Shown: positions 7,670-15,325 of the stretch, piece after piece | Layout of the letters: every line of letters starts with the position of its first letter | How positions within the stretch are numbered: the stretch's first letter is position 1 | Source: Verrucomicrobiota bacterium | GTDB lineage: Bacteria; Verrucomicrobiota; Verrucomicrobiia; Limisphaerales; UBA9464 | Reading direction: 5' to 3' | Length of the DNA stretch: 49,884 nucleotides | NCBI GenBank assembly: GCA_016871805.1 | Contig: VHCG01000029.1 | Coordinates: 1 to 49,884, forward strand | Made by a program: the position numbers and the translations under genes | Notes under the pieces: generated by a model | Seen by the model: the letters and a program-made list of their open reading frames with translations, nothing else | Databases searched by the model: none | Told to the model about the DNA's origin: nothing

Positions 7670-8683
7670 ATGTCGTTGCTGGAGCAGATCGATTCCGTCA
7701 AACAGGCCGCGCTCGCCGAGCTGCGCTCCGCCCAAGACCTGCCCTCCCTCGAACGCGCGAAGGGCGGGGCCCTGGGTGCGGAGGGGAGTTTCACCAGCCT
7801 GATGAAGCAGCTGGGGTCCCTCGCCAGGGAGGAGCGGCCTGCCGCGGGAAAGGCCATCAATGCGGCCAAGCAGGAACTCGAGGCCGCTCTGCAGGAACGC
7901 CGGACCGAGCTAGAGCTGAAGGCGGCCCTGCCCAAGGACCCCACCGATTTCAGCCTGCCCGGACGCCGTCGCGCCCCCGGCCGGATCCATCCCCTGACCC
8001 AGACCACGGCCGACATCGTCCGGGCCTTCCGTCGACTCGGCTTCGCCGTGGCCGATGGACCGGAGATCGAGGACGAGTACCACTGCTTCGACGCCCTCAA
8101 CACCCCGGCGGATCATCCGGCGCGGGACAGCCAGGACACCTTCTTCCTGGCCGGAGCGGCTCCCGGGCAGCGTCCCCTCCTTCGGACCCACACCTCCTCG
8201 GTGCAGATCCGGGTCATGGAGAAGCAGGCGCCGCCGATCCGCATCGTCGTCCCGGGCCGCGTGTTCCGTCGCGACAATGCCGACGCCACCCACAACCCGA
8301 CCTTCCAGCAGATCGAGGGACTCTATGTCGACCGTGGGGTGACCGTGGGCGACCTCAAGGGCACCGTCACCGAGGTCTTCCAGTCGCTCCTCGGCAACGA
8401 GGTGAAGCTCCGGTTCCGTCCGCACTACTTCAGCTATACCGAACCGAGCTTCGAGATCGATTTCACGAGCCCACTGGTGAAGAAGATGGGCAAGGAGTGG
8501 CTGGAGATCGCGGGCTGCGGCATGGTCCATCCCGCCGTCTTCGAGCGCGTGGGCTACGACCCCGAGGTCTGGAGCGGCTGGGCGTTCGGCTTCGGCATCG
8601 AGCGCATCGCGATGATCCGGTACGGGATCAACGACATCCGCCTGTTCTACGAGAACGACGTGCGGTTCCTCTCGCAGTTTTGA
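7670..8683 (+). CDS. pheS: Phenylalanine--tRNA ligase alpha subunit
   Basis: The catalytic alpha subunit of the class II alpha2-beta2 PheRS, which charges tRNA-Phe. The N-terminal coiled-coil tRNA-binding arm (about residues 1-100) is followed by the catalytic core: class II motif 2 (VFRRDNADATHNPTFQQIEG) and motif 3 (GFGIERIAMIRYGINDIRLF). The C-terminus VRFLSQF is the usual PheS ending. The length is 337 residues from the ATG at 7670; ATGs at 7658 and 7661 are also in frame, and the choice is tentative. The beta-subunit gene pheT, often directly downstream, is absent here: the next gene is engB on the opposite strand, 28 bases away. Confidence 0.95.
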   Translation: MSLLEQIDSVKQAALAELRSAQDLPSLERAKGGALGAEGSFTSLMKQLGSLAREERPAAGKAINAAKQELEAALQERRTELELKAALPKDPTDFSLPGRRRAPGRIHPLTQTTADIVRAFRRLGFAVADGPEIEDEYHCFDALNTPADHPARDSQDTFFLAGAAPGQRPLLRTHTSSVQIRVMEKQAPPIRIVVPGRVFRRDNADATHNPTFQQIEGLYVDRGVTVGDLKGTVTEVFQSLLGNEVKLRFRPHYFSYTEPSFEIDFTSPLVKKMGKEWLEIAGCGMVHPAVFERVGYDPEVWSGWAFGFGIERIAMIRYGINDIRLFYENDVRFLSQF

Positions 8684-8711
8684 TCAGGGTGCCGCCCGGG
8701 TCCCGGACGGT

Positions 8712-9317
8712 TCAGCCCTCCCACTCGCGGATCGTCTCCCCGATGAACTGGAGGAGCTCGAACCGCCCGACGCCCGTCTCGGAGGAGGTCCGGAACGCCC
8801 GGGCCGGGCTGAGCCCGAGTTCCTCGAACGTCTTGGCGAACAGGCCGATGTGCCGTTCCAGCTCGGCCGGCTTGACCCGGTCGATCTTCGTGAGGACCAG
8901 GGAGAACGGCACATCCACCTGGAGCATCCAGCGCACGAACTCCTGGTCGATCGCCTGGGGGGGATGCCGTGAATCGATGAGGACGAACGCCTGCGCGAGC
9001 GACTCACGGTGCTCCAGGTAGTCCAGGATGAGCCGTTCGAACCGGGCCCGGGCCGCGGCATCCTTCTGGGCGTAGCCATAGCCAGGTAGATCCACGAGGG
9101 ACCACCGGCCGTCGACGTTGAAGAAGTTGAGGGTCTTGGTGTGGCCGGGAGTCGGGGAGACCTTGGCCAGTCCGGGACGTCCGGAAAGGCGGTTGATCAG
9201 GGAGGACTTCCCGACGTTGGAGCGTCCGATGAACGCGAACTCGGGGAGGTCGCTGTCGGGACACTCCCGGAACGTGGGGGCGCTGGTCCCAAACTCGACG
9301 TTCTGGACGGTCATCAT
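8712..9317 (-). CDS. engB: Ribosome biogenesis GTP-binding protein EngB/YsxC
   Basis: A small P-loop GTPase of the TRAFAC class needed for assembly of the large ribosomal subunit. The 201-residue length is typical. GTPase motifs are in order: G1 GRSNVGKSSL, G2 region with TPGHTKTLNFF, G3 DLPGYGYA and G4 TKID. The start ATG at 9317 overlaps the dcd stop as ATGA, which indicates translational coupling; a second ATG follows at 9314. A long upstream open frame on this strand only reads through dcd in another frame and is not coding. The gene converges on pheS with a 28-base gap. Confidence 0.95.
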   Translation of the reverse strand: MMTVQNVEFGTSAPTFRECPDSDLPEFAFIGRSNVGKSSLINRLSGRPGLAKVSPTPGHTKTLNFFNVDGRWSLVDLPGYGYAQKDAAARARFERLILDYLEHRESLAQAFVLIDSRHPPQAIDQEFVRWMLQVDVPFSLVLTKIDRVKPAELERHIGLFAKTFEELGLSPARAFRTSSETGVGRFELLQFIGETIREWEG

Positions 9318-9898
9318 CGTCGGGGCAAGGTGACTTGGGCTTTCTGATCCTGGTATTTGCCGCTCCGGGCCGCATAGCTGGTGGCACAGGGTTCGCCGGA
9401 GAAGAAGACGATCTGCACGATGCCCTCGTCGGCATAGAGACGGCAGTCGGCCGCGCTGCTGTTGCTGAACTCCAGGGTCAGATGCCCCCGCCATCCGGCC
9501 TCGACCGGGGTGACGTTGGCGATGATCCCGCAACGGGCGTAGGTACTCTTGCCGACGCAGATCGCCGTGAGGTGGTCGGGCATGTCGAGCCGCTCCACCG
9601 CCACCCCGAGCCCATAGCTCCGGGCGGGCAGGATGAAGTACTTGCCGTGGGCGTCCCGATGGATCGGGGCCGGCTCCAGGTTCCTGGGACTGATCGCCTT
9701 GGGATCCAACACGGTGCCGGGGACGTGGCGGAAGATGTGGAACTCCCGGGCGGACAGACGGAGGTCGTAGCCGAAGCTCGACAGACCATACGACAGGACC
9801 GGGTGCCGGGACTCGGTCCTGCGGATCAGCCGGCGGACGAACGGCCGAATGAGTCCGCGCCGGGCGAGTGTCGTGATCTGGAGGTCGTTGAGAATCAT
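9314..9898 (-). CDS. dcd: dCTP deaminase
   Basis: This enzyme deaminates dCTP to dUTP, feeding dTMP synthesis. The 194-residue length is usual. Conserved blocks are LSYGLSSFGYDLRL, the nucleotide-binding CVGKSTYARCGIIANVTP, the catalytic-Glu region TPVEAGWRGHLTLEFSN, and the C-terminal GKYQDQ lid. The sequence style matches the Pseudomonas-like Dcd branch. I cannot exclude bifunctional dCTP deaminase/dUTPase activity by eye. It is the first gene of a two-gene operon with engB (four-base ATGA overlap), and it is divergent from the histidine kinase, sharing a 277-base upstream region with it. Confidence 0.93.
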   Translation of the reverse strand: MILNDLQITTLARRGLIRPFVRRLIRRTESRHPVLSYGLSSFGYDLRLSAREFHIFRHVPGTVLDPKAISPRNLEPAPIHRDAHGKYFILPARSYGLGVAVERLDMPDHLTAICVGKSTYARCGIIANVTPVEAGWRGHLTLEFSNSSAADCRLYADEGIVQIVFFSGEPCATSYAARSGKYQDQKAQVTLPRR

Positions 9899-9996
9899 GT
9901 CGGGGGCAATGCGTCCCCACTGGCCGAGGACCCGCGAGTCCTAGAGTGCTTCGGAGTCGTGGGTCAATGACCATCCCATCGGCAATTCCAGCTCCA

Positions 9997-10013
9997 TGAC
10001 ACTTCTGTGACAC
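9997..10013 (+). promoter_or_regulatory. Candidate response-regulator operator: two TGACAC half-sites, 11-base period
   Basis: TGACAC at 9997-10002 is repeated at 10008-10013, an 11-base period that puts both half-sites on the same DNA face. OmpR/PhoB-type regulators usually bind tandem direct repeats of this spacing. The site lies between divergent dcd and the kinase-regulator operon that encodes such a regulator, so autoregulation is a reasonable inference. Only two half-sites are seen and chance cannot be excluded. Confidence 0.35.
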
Positions 10014-10175
10014 ACGGAACCCAGGGCTGTGGAACAGTTTTCCCCTGTGCCAGTCACCCGATCATCTGCTGCCTCCATCCCCGGGCTCCGGGAGCAGGAC
10101 GGCTTGTCGGCAGGAGGTGCCGGACGGGAAGGACGTCATCGACGCGGCCCTGCTGACGGGCAAATGCTGTCGGGC

Positions 10176-11141
10176 ATGAATCAGAACTCCGGATTCTTTT
10201 CCGGCACAACGCAGGTCACGGCCCGACGCCTCATGGTTCTCCAGGCCGCCTGGCTGGTTTTCCTCTTCGGTCTCGGCATCTGGTGGGTATCGCTCATGCT
10301 CGAACAGGCCGGTCGGATCGCCACCCTCGAGCAGGCAGCCGGCGTGGCTCCCGGGGCGGCCCAGGAGCAGTGGATGCGAACGGAGCGCATGCTGTTCTGG
10401 GAGGGCGGAACCTTCTTCGGAGCCCTGATCCTGAGCCTGATCCTCCTCGGAGGGCTCCACTGGCGGGACTCCCGCCGGGCCCAGTCGCTCCGGAACTTCT
10501 TCACCTCGGTCACCCACGAGCTCCGGACCCCGCTGGCCTCGCTCCGTCTCGAAGCCGAGGGGCTGTCCGAACTGGTCCCACCCGGCGCACCGGGACGCAC
10601 CCTCATCGACCGCATGCTCGAGGATTCGGCACGGTTGGAATCCCAGGTCGAACGCGCGCTCGAACTAGCGCGGGTCGAGGGTGGCGGTGAAGTTCTCACA
10701 CAACCGGTGGATGTGGGATCTCTCGTGGCCGATTTCCTTCGGACCTGGCACCCCACCATCCAGCGCACGGTCCAGATCGAAAACCTCGCCGGCCACCTCG
10801 GCGTCCTCGCCAGCCCGGCAGGGTTGCAGACCATCCTTCGAAACCTCCTCGAGAACTCCGTCCGCCACACCGAAGCAACCCCCCTCGTCATCCGCCTCCG
10901 GACCGACACGGTCGGGGACAGGGTCCAGCTCACGGTCGCCGACAATGGAGCGCCCAGGACGCTGCCTCCCCGAAACCTCGGAGCCCTGTTCGCCCGCGGC
11001 GACACCTCGCGCGGTGCCGGGGTCGGGCTCTATCTGACCGCCCAGCTGATGCGACGGATGGGAGGCGAGGCCTGTTTTCAACCCGGGCCCACGGGGTTCG
11101 AGACCCGGCTGCTGTTCAGATCGGAGGACCTCCATGCCTGA
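10176..11141 (+). CDS. Two-component sensor histidine kinase
   Basis: A membrane-bound sensor kinase of 321 residues. Two membrane segments (about 20-42 and 74-95) enclose a loop of only about 30 residues, so the sensing part is minimal. The HisKA dimerisation domain carries the phospho-accepting His114 in SVTHELRTPLASLR. The HATPase_c domain shows the N box (ILRNLLENSVRHTE), a G1-like DNGAP and the G2 motif GAGVGLYLTAQLM. I chose the ATG at 10176, though a start at 10164 is possible; the longer frame from 10029 lacks a plausible N-terminus. The gene overlaps the response regulator by eight bases, so the two are surely a cognate pair. The stimulus is unknown. Confidence 0.9.
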   Translation: MNQNSGFFSGTTQVTARRLMVLQAAWLVFLFGLGIWWVSLMLEQAGRIATLEQAAGVAPGAAQEQWMRTERMLFWEGGTFFGALILSLILLGGLHWRDSRRAQSLRNFFTSVTHELRTPLASLRLEAEGLSELVPPGAPGRTLIDRMLEDSARLESQVERALELARVEGGGEVLTQPVDVGSLVADFLRTWHPTIQRTVQIENLAGHLGVLASPAGLQTILRNLLENSVRHTEATPLVIRLRTDTVGDRVQLTVADNGAPRTLPPRNLGALFARGDTSRGAGVGLYLTAQLMRRMGGEACFQPGPTGFETRLLFRSEDLHA

Positions 11142-11847
11142 AACCCCCGAGCCCTCCATCCTGCTGGTGGAGGACGACCCCAACCTGGGCTCCACCCTTT
11201 CGGAACGCCTCGCCAACTCCCGGTACCGGGTGCGTTGGGCCCGATCCCTGCGGGAGTCCCGTCGGGAACTGTCGCTCGAACCCGTCGCGCTGGCCCTGGT
11301 CGACGTCGGACTCCCGGACGGTTCTGGCTTCACCCTCGCCGAGGAGATCGGGCGACAGCACCCCGCGACCGCGGTCGTGTTCCTGACCGCCCGGGGGGAA
11401 CCGCACCACCGGGTGCACGGACTCGAGCTCGGCGCGGAGGACTATGTGGTCAAGCCGTTCCACTTCGAGGAACTGATGCTCCGGATCGAGAACAGCCTGC
11501 GTCGGCGTCGACACTGGGCCTCGGTGGCCGACCCGCTGCGGATCGGCCAGGCCACGGTCCACTTCGCAGAGCTGAAGACCCTCCGCGACGGCACTGTGAC
11601 TCCACTCAGTCCCAGGGAGGCCTCCCTCCTCAGGCTGCTGGCGGCGCAGCGCGGGAGGGTGGTGCATCGCGACGAGATCCTCGACGAGGTCTGGTCCCGC
11701 GACGAGTACCCGACGCCACGCACCGTCGACAATTTCATCATGCGGCTGCGCCGCCTCGTGGAGGCGGATCCGGAGCGACCCGAGGTCATCCGGACCATCC
11801 GTGGCGTCGGGTATCAGATCGTGTCCGACCCACCTGCTCCTGACTGA
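11134..11847 (+). CDS. OmpR/PhoB-family response regulator
   Basis: A DNA-binding transcription regulator of 237 residues. The receiver domain (about 8-122) has the acidic pair Asp14/Asp15 in VEDDPN, the phospho-accepting Asp57 in LALVDVGLPDGSG, Thr85 in FLTARG and Lys107 in YVVKPF. The C-terminal winged-helix domain (about 140-232) carries LSPREASLLRLLAAQRGRVV, the recognition helix region TPRTVDNFIMRLRRLVE and the terminal hairpin IRTIRGVGYQI. A strong GGAGGA ribosome binding site at 11123-11128 lies inside the end of the kinase gene, five bases before the ATG. Likely targets are its own operon and the PEP-CTERM gene directly downstream. Confidence 0.95.
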   Translation: MPETPEPSILLVEDDPNLGSTLSERLANSRYRVRWARSLRESRRELSLEPVALALVDVGLPDGSGFTLAEEIGRQHPATAVVFLTARGEPHHRVHGLELGAEDYVVKPFHFEELMLRIENSLRRRRHWASVADPLRIGQATVHFAELKTLRDGTVTPLSPREASLLRLLAAQRGRVVHRDEILDEVWSRDEYPTPRTVDNFIMRLRRLVEADPERPEVIRTIRGVGYQIVSDPPAPD

Positions 11848-11883
11848 GACTTCCTGTTTCACCCCATCCCAAAAAGGAAACCC

Positions 11884-12558
11884 ATGAAGACCCATCGATC
11901 CTCCCTGCTCCCGACCCTGACCCTCGCCGTCTGCGCCGCGGGCCTCGCCCAGGCCGCTACCACCGGTTTCGTGACCCCGGACTACCGGAATCTCCCCGGC
12001 TCCACCCACGGAGGATGGGAGGTCATGACTGTTCCGGGAAACACCCCACCTGGAAACCGTCCGGATCTCCCCGGAAACCTCTCCGGGGCCAGCCTCCTGC
12101 AGCTGGACCCAAGAGCGGTCATCACCGGCACCGGTAACATCTACAACCACGCCGGCGTCAGCTCCTTCGACATCAGCCACAACCCCGGCCAGCCCGTGGG
12201 CTGGGTGACCCTCCAGGTCCGGACCAGCGGCACCGAACTCGACTACGCTTCGGTCCGCCTGACGTATGAGCTGGGTGGACAGACCCTGACGGTGGCACCG
12301 CTCGATCGGATCGAGCTGGACCGTTCCGCGGGAATGGGGGTCAACGTCTCCAGCCGATGGGACTGGAATCTGAATGCCATCGCACCCACGGCCTACCGGA
12401 TCCAGTTCGGGGCGAAGGAGCCCCTGATGAGCTTCGACTCGGCGGTCCTCGACGCCGCAGCCGTTGGCGTGGTCGTCCCGGAGCCGGCGACCTGGGCCCT
12501 GGTGGGTCTTGGCGGGGTGATGGGGCTCGTCCTCCATCGGCGACGGACCGCCTTGTGA
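11884..12558 (+). CDS. PEP-CTERM exported protein
   Basis: A 224-residue secreted protein. An N-terminal signal peptide (LLPTLTLAVCAAGLAQA) exports it, and the C-terminus carries a full PEP-CTERM signal: VPEPATW from residue 198, a hydrophobic stretch ALVGLGGVMGLVL and a basic tail HRRRTAL. In the known pathway an exosortase cleaves and processes such proteins during export, often with exopolysaccharide production. The middle is rich in Gly/Asn/Thr/Pro with beta-strand character and no recognised domain. Ribosome binding site AAGGA (11874-11878) lies five bases before the ATG. It starts 36 bases after the response regulator and is probably its operon partner. No exosortase gene is in the window. 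Confidence 0.88.
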   Translation: MKTHRSSLLPTLTLAVCAAGLAQAATTGFVTPDYRNLPGSTHGGWEVMTVPGNTPPGNRPDLPGNLSGASLLQLDPRAVITGTGNIYNHAGVSSFDISHNPGQPVGWVTLQVRTSGTELDYASVRLTYELGGQTLTVAPLDRIELDRSAGMGVNVSSRWDWNLNAIAPTAYRIQFGAKEPLMSFDSAVLDAAAVGVVVPEPATWALVGLGGVMGLVLHRRRTAL

Positions 12559-12565
12559 GCGCCTG

Positions 12566-12592
12566 GGGTGGCCCCTGGCCGGGGGGCCACCC
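12566..12592 (+). terminator. Strong GC hairpin after the PEP-CTERM gene
   Basis: A perfect ten-base stem (GGGTGGCCCC at 12566-12575, GGGGCCACCC at 12583-12592) encloses a seven-base loop, starting seven bases after the PEP-CTERM stop. No T run follows. It probably ends or stabilises the upstream transcript ahead of the carbonic anhydrase gene, but intrinsic termination is not proven. Confidence 0.5.
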
Positions 12593-12662
12593 ACACCCGT
12601 GGATCCCGTGGGCCGGCAGAAACCTGTTCCCGTGCCCCGCACACCTTCCTAGCCTCATCGGC

Positions 12663-13322
12663 ATGTCCTCCACGATCGACACCCTGCTCGACGGGAACCG
12701 CCACTTCACGCAGAGCGAGTTCCAGCCCAACGCCGAGTACTACCGGGCCATCGCCACCAAACAGACCCCGAAGGTCCTCTGGATCGGCTGCTCGGACTCG
12801 CGTGTCAGCGAGCACCAGATGACGGGGTCCAAACCGGGAACCATATTCGTGCACCGCAACGTCGCGAACATCTTCGCCTTCAACGACGGCAACATTTCCG
12901 CGATCCTCGAGTACGCCAGGGTCCACCTGAAGATCGAGGACACCATCGTCTGCGGACACGCCCGCTGCGGCGGCATCGCGGCGATCGAGGACGAGGTTCA
13001 TGAGAACTACATCGCCGACTGCCTCTGCATCGCATCGGGGGCCAAGGCCAAGGCCGACCAGATCGCCCGGGAACGGAAACTCAACCGCGAACAGAAGCTG
13101 GAAGTCCTGACCGAGGAGAACGTCAAGCTGCAGATCAAGCACCTCAAGAGCCTCTGCATCATCCGCAACATGATCGCCAAGGGACCCCTGCCCCGGATCC
13201 ACGGCTGGCTCTACCGGGTCGAGGAAGGACGGGTCGACGTGCTGGTCGATGGCCGCAACGCCGCCGGTCGTCCCAGCCCGGTCGCCACCCCGGCACGACG
13301 CAAGACCCGAGCCCGTCGCTAG
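12663..13322 (+). CDS. can: Beta-class carbonic anhydrase
   Basis: A zinc enzyme that interconverts CO2 and bicarbonate, supplying bicarbonate to carboxylases. The 219-residue protein has all zinc and catalytic residues of the class: Cys43, Asp45 and Arg47 in IGCSDSRVSE, then His99 and Cys102 in CGHARCGG. HRNVAN precedes the dimer helix region. The last 30 or so residues form a basic, Pro/Ala-rich tail (VATPARRKTRARR) that goes beyond the core fold. The ATG at 12663 gives the standard N-terminus MSSTIDTLLDGNRHF; the upstream open frame is a shadow of the PEP-CTERM gene. The next gene follows after 22 bases. Confidence 0.94.
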   Translation: MSSTIDTLLDGNRHFTQSEFQPNAEYYRAIATKQTPKVLWIGCSDSRVSEHQMTGSKPGTIFVHRNVANIFAFNDGNISAILEYARVHLKIEDTIVCGHARCGGIAAIEDEVHENYIADCLCIASGAKAKADQIARERKLNREQKLEVLTEENVKLQIKHLKSLCIIRNMIAKGPLPRIHGWLYRVEEGRVDVLVDGRNAAGRPSPVATPARRKTRARR

Positions 13323-13344
13323 ACGGCGCTCCGCATTCCCACCC

Positions 13345-15189
13345 ATGAACGGCCCGCGTCCTTGGTGGTGGAGGGCCTGCATCGCGGTCCTCGCCCTCGC
13401 CGTCTCCTGCCGCATCGGGGCGGAGGGCCACCCGAGCGAGTACGACATCCTTCGTTCGTTCCCGCCCGGACGTCTTGAGGCCCTGACGGCGTCGGACATG
13501 CCCGACGCGCAGGGGTTCACCGGCGGCAACCGCACCGTGGGTCGATGGCTTGAGGCCGGTCCACAACGGGGAAGCTGCCGGGCCGTCATCGGAGCGGTCG
13601 TGGCCGGGGACCTGGATCGCGCCGACCGCGCGTGGCAGGGCATCGAGGTGGCCTTCACCCACCAGCGCGCTGATGGCGGGTTCACCGCGGAGACGCGTCC
13701 CAACGGATCCAGCGCCGCCGTCGGAGGCGCCGCGGTCGAGACCGCCTACTTCTTCCTCCAGGAATACGGGCGGGCGGTCCTCGTGATCCGGGAGTCCCCC
13801 CACGAGGCCCACTTCCGCGACCGCATCGAGGCGCTGCGACCCCGGCTCCGCAGGGCCTGCGACTTCATCGCCGCCGGCGAGGCCACGATCCTGCAGCGGA
13901 GCCGCAAGGCGGTGAACCGCGTGCTGATCGCCGCCAAGGCCTTCGGCACCTGCGGCCGGGTGCTGGGAGACGACGCCCTCATCGATACCTCCCGCAGGCT
14001 TGTCACCGAGGCACTGCGGCTCCGCGACGCCAACGGCGTCTTCATCGAGCACGGGGGCCAGGACTCCAGCTACAACGCCGTGTCCCTGCTGTTTGGACAG
14101 GTGCTCGCCCTCCACGTGCCCCTGCCCGAGCTCGATGCGGCGTTCCCTGCCGCGGCGGAATGGCAGATCGGACGCGTCCTGGTCTCGGGCGAGGTCGACA
14201 ACCGCGGGAACACCCGCACCGGCGTGGGCCTGGAGCCCGGCTTCAACGGCCAGCCCAAGGGTATCAACCACAACGAGGTGATCCTCGCGCTCCAGTACCA
14301 CGGACTGGTCCACCGGAATCCCGCCGCCTTGGAGGCGGCGGACCGCGTCTTCGCCTGGACCCAACGGGAGCGGCTGCGGACCCCGTGGATCTCCGGAGAG
14401 AACCGGGTGGTGCTCGACGGACGCGAACGCCGCGTGCAGGTCGACCTGCCCCAGGAACGGGCACCCAAGGCGCCGCTGGTCCTCGCCTTCCATGGATTCA
14501 CGGGCTCGCCGGAGGACCTCCGAAAGACCAGTGCCCTGACCGCCGCGGCACAGCGTCGGGGGTGGGTAGTCGCGTATCCCGAGGGCACCCGCGATGGCGC
14601 CGGACGTCGGTTCTTCCAGGTCGGCTACCGGTTCCACCGGCACCTGCCGGTCGACGATGTCCAGGCCGCCCGGGAACTGGCGGGCCGACTGGTCCGGGAC
14701 CTCGACCTCGACCCGCGGGCCGTGTTCGTGACCGGATTCTCGAACGGAGCCGACCTCGGATTTCTCCTGGGCTCGCGTCCGAACTCCTTCCCCCGCGCCA
14801 TCGCACCGATCTGCGGCACCATGATGTCGGACTGGACCCCGTTCCTCGCGGATTCCGCCCGTCCCTCGGTGCTGGCGGTGAACGTCATGGACGATCCCAT
14901 CACCCGCTGGACCGGGGATCGGAAGGATCGCGATGGCTGGGGGCCGTACCGGGGCACCGAGGAGGTGATCCGGGCCTGGGTGGACCATCTCGACCTGACC
15001 CCGGACGGGGTCCCGACCCTGGAGGACGGGATCCGGTGCACGCGATGGGCGCGACCGGGAGGGGGTCCGGAGCTCCGGTTCTTCGCGATCCAACACGGCG
15101 GCCACCGCTGGCCGAGGACGCTCGGGGAACCCGGTCGTTCCACGGCGGAAACCCTCCTGGAGTTCTTCGAAGCCCAACGGGACCGCTGA
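13345..15189 (+). CDS. Exported two-domain protein: helical (alpha/alpha-type) domain fused to a PHB-depolymerase-like esterase
   Basis: A secreted protein of 614 residues. An N-terminal signal (WWRACIAVLALAVSC) comes first; SCRIGAE might allow lipoprotein processing. Residues about 50-340 are helix-rich with repeated Ala/Arg helices and a conserved-looking GVGLEPGFNGQPKGINHNEV segment; they suggest an alpha/alpha-toroid as in glycan-active proteins, but I do not recognise the family. Residues about 352-610 form an alpha/beta hydrolase of the LpqC/poly(3-hydroxybutyrate) depolymerase type: oxyanion HGFTGS, nucleophile Ser466 in TGFSNGADLG and His587 in QHGGHRWP. Feruloyl or acetyl esterase activity on polysaccharides is an alternative. 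It starts 22 bases after the carbonic anhydrase. Confidence 0.75.
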   Translation: MNGPRPWWWRACIAVLALAVSCRIGAEGHPSEYDILRSFPPGRLEALTASDMPDAQGFTGGNRTVGRWLEAGPQRGSCRAVIGAVVAGDLDRADRAWQGIEVAFTHQRADGGFTAETRPNGSSAAVGGAAVETAYFFLQEYGRAVLVIRESPHEAHFRDRIEALRPRLRRACDFIAAGEATILQRSRKAVNRVLIAAKAFGTCGRVLGDDALIDTSRRLVTEALRLRDANGVFIEHGGQDSSYNAVSLLFGQVLALHVPLPELDAAFPAAAEWQIGRVLVSGEVDNRGNTRTGVGLEPGFNGQPKGINHNEVILALQYHGLVHRNPAALEAADRVFAWTQRERLRTPWISGENRVVLDGRERRVQVDLPQERAPKAPLVLAFHGFTGSPEDLRKTSALTAAAQRRGWVVAYPEGTRDGAGRRFFQVGYRFHRHLPVDDVQAARELAGRLVRDLDLDPRAVFVTGFSNGADLGFLLGSRPNSFPRAIAPICGTMMSDWTPFLADSARPSVLAVNVMDDPITRWTGDRKDRDGWGPYRGTEEVIRAWVDHLDLTPDGVPTLEDGIRCTRWARPGGGPELRFFAIQHGGHRWPRTLGEPGRSTAETLLEFFEAQRDR

Positions 15190-15325
15190 GGCGGAGGGCA
15201 TCCAACCCGGGGTTTCCTCCACGGGTCGCCCGTCTCGGGCATTGCCCAGTCGGCATCTGCGTCGTCAGGCTGGGCCCGTGATCCCCGTGCCCGACCTCGT
15301 CCGTGCTCGCGACCGCGTCGCATCG

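Noticed and set aside
9899-10013. Extension of the engB frame through dcd to 10013
   Set aside because: EngB homology starts at the ATG at 9317; the extra 230 or so residues are dcd read in another frame.
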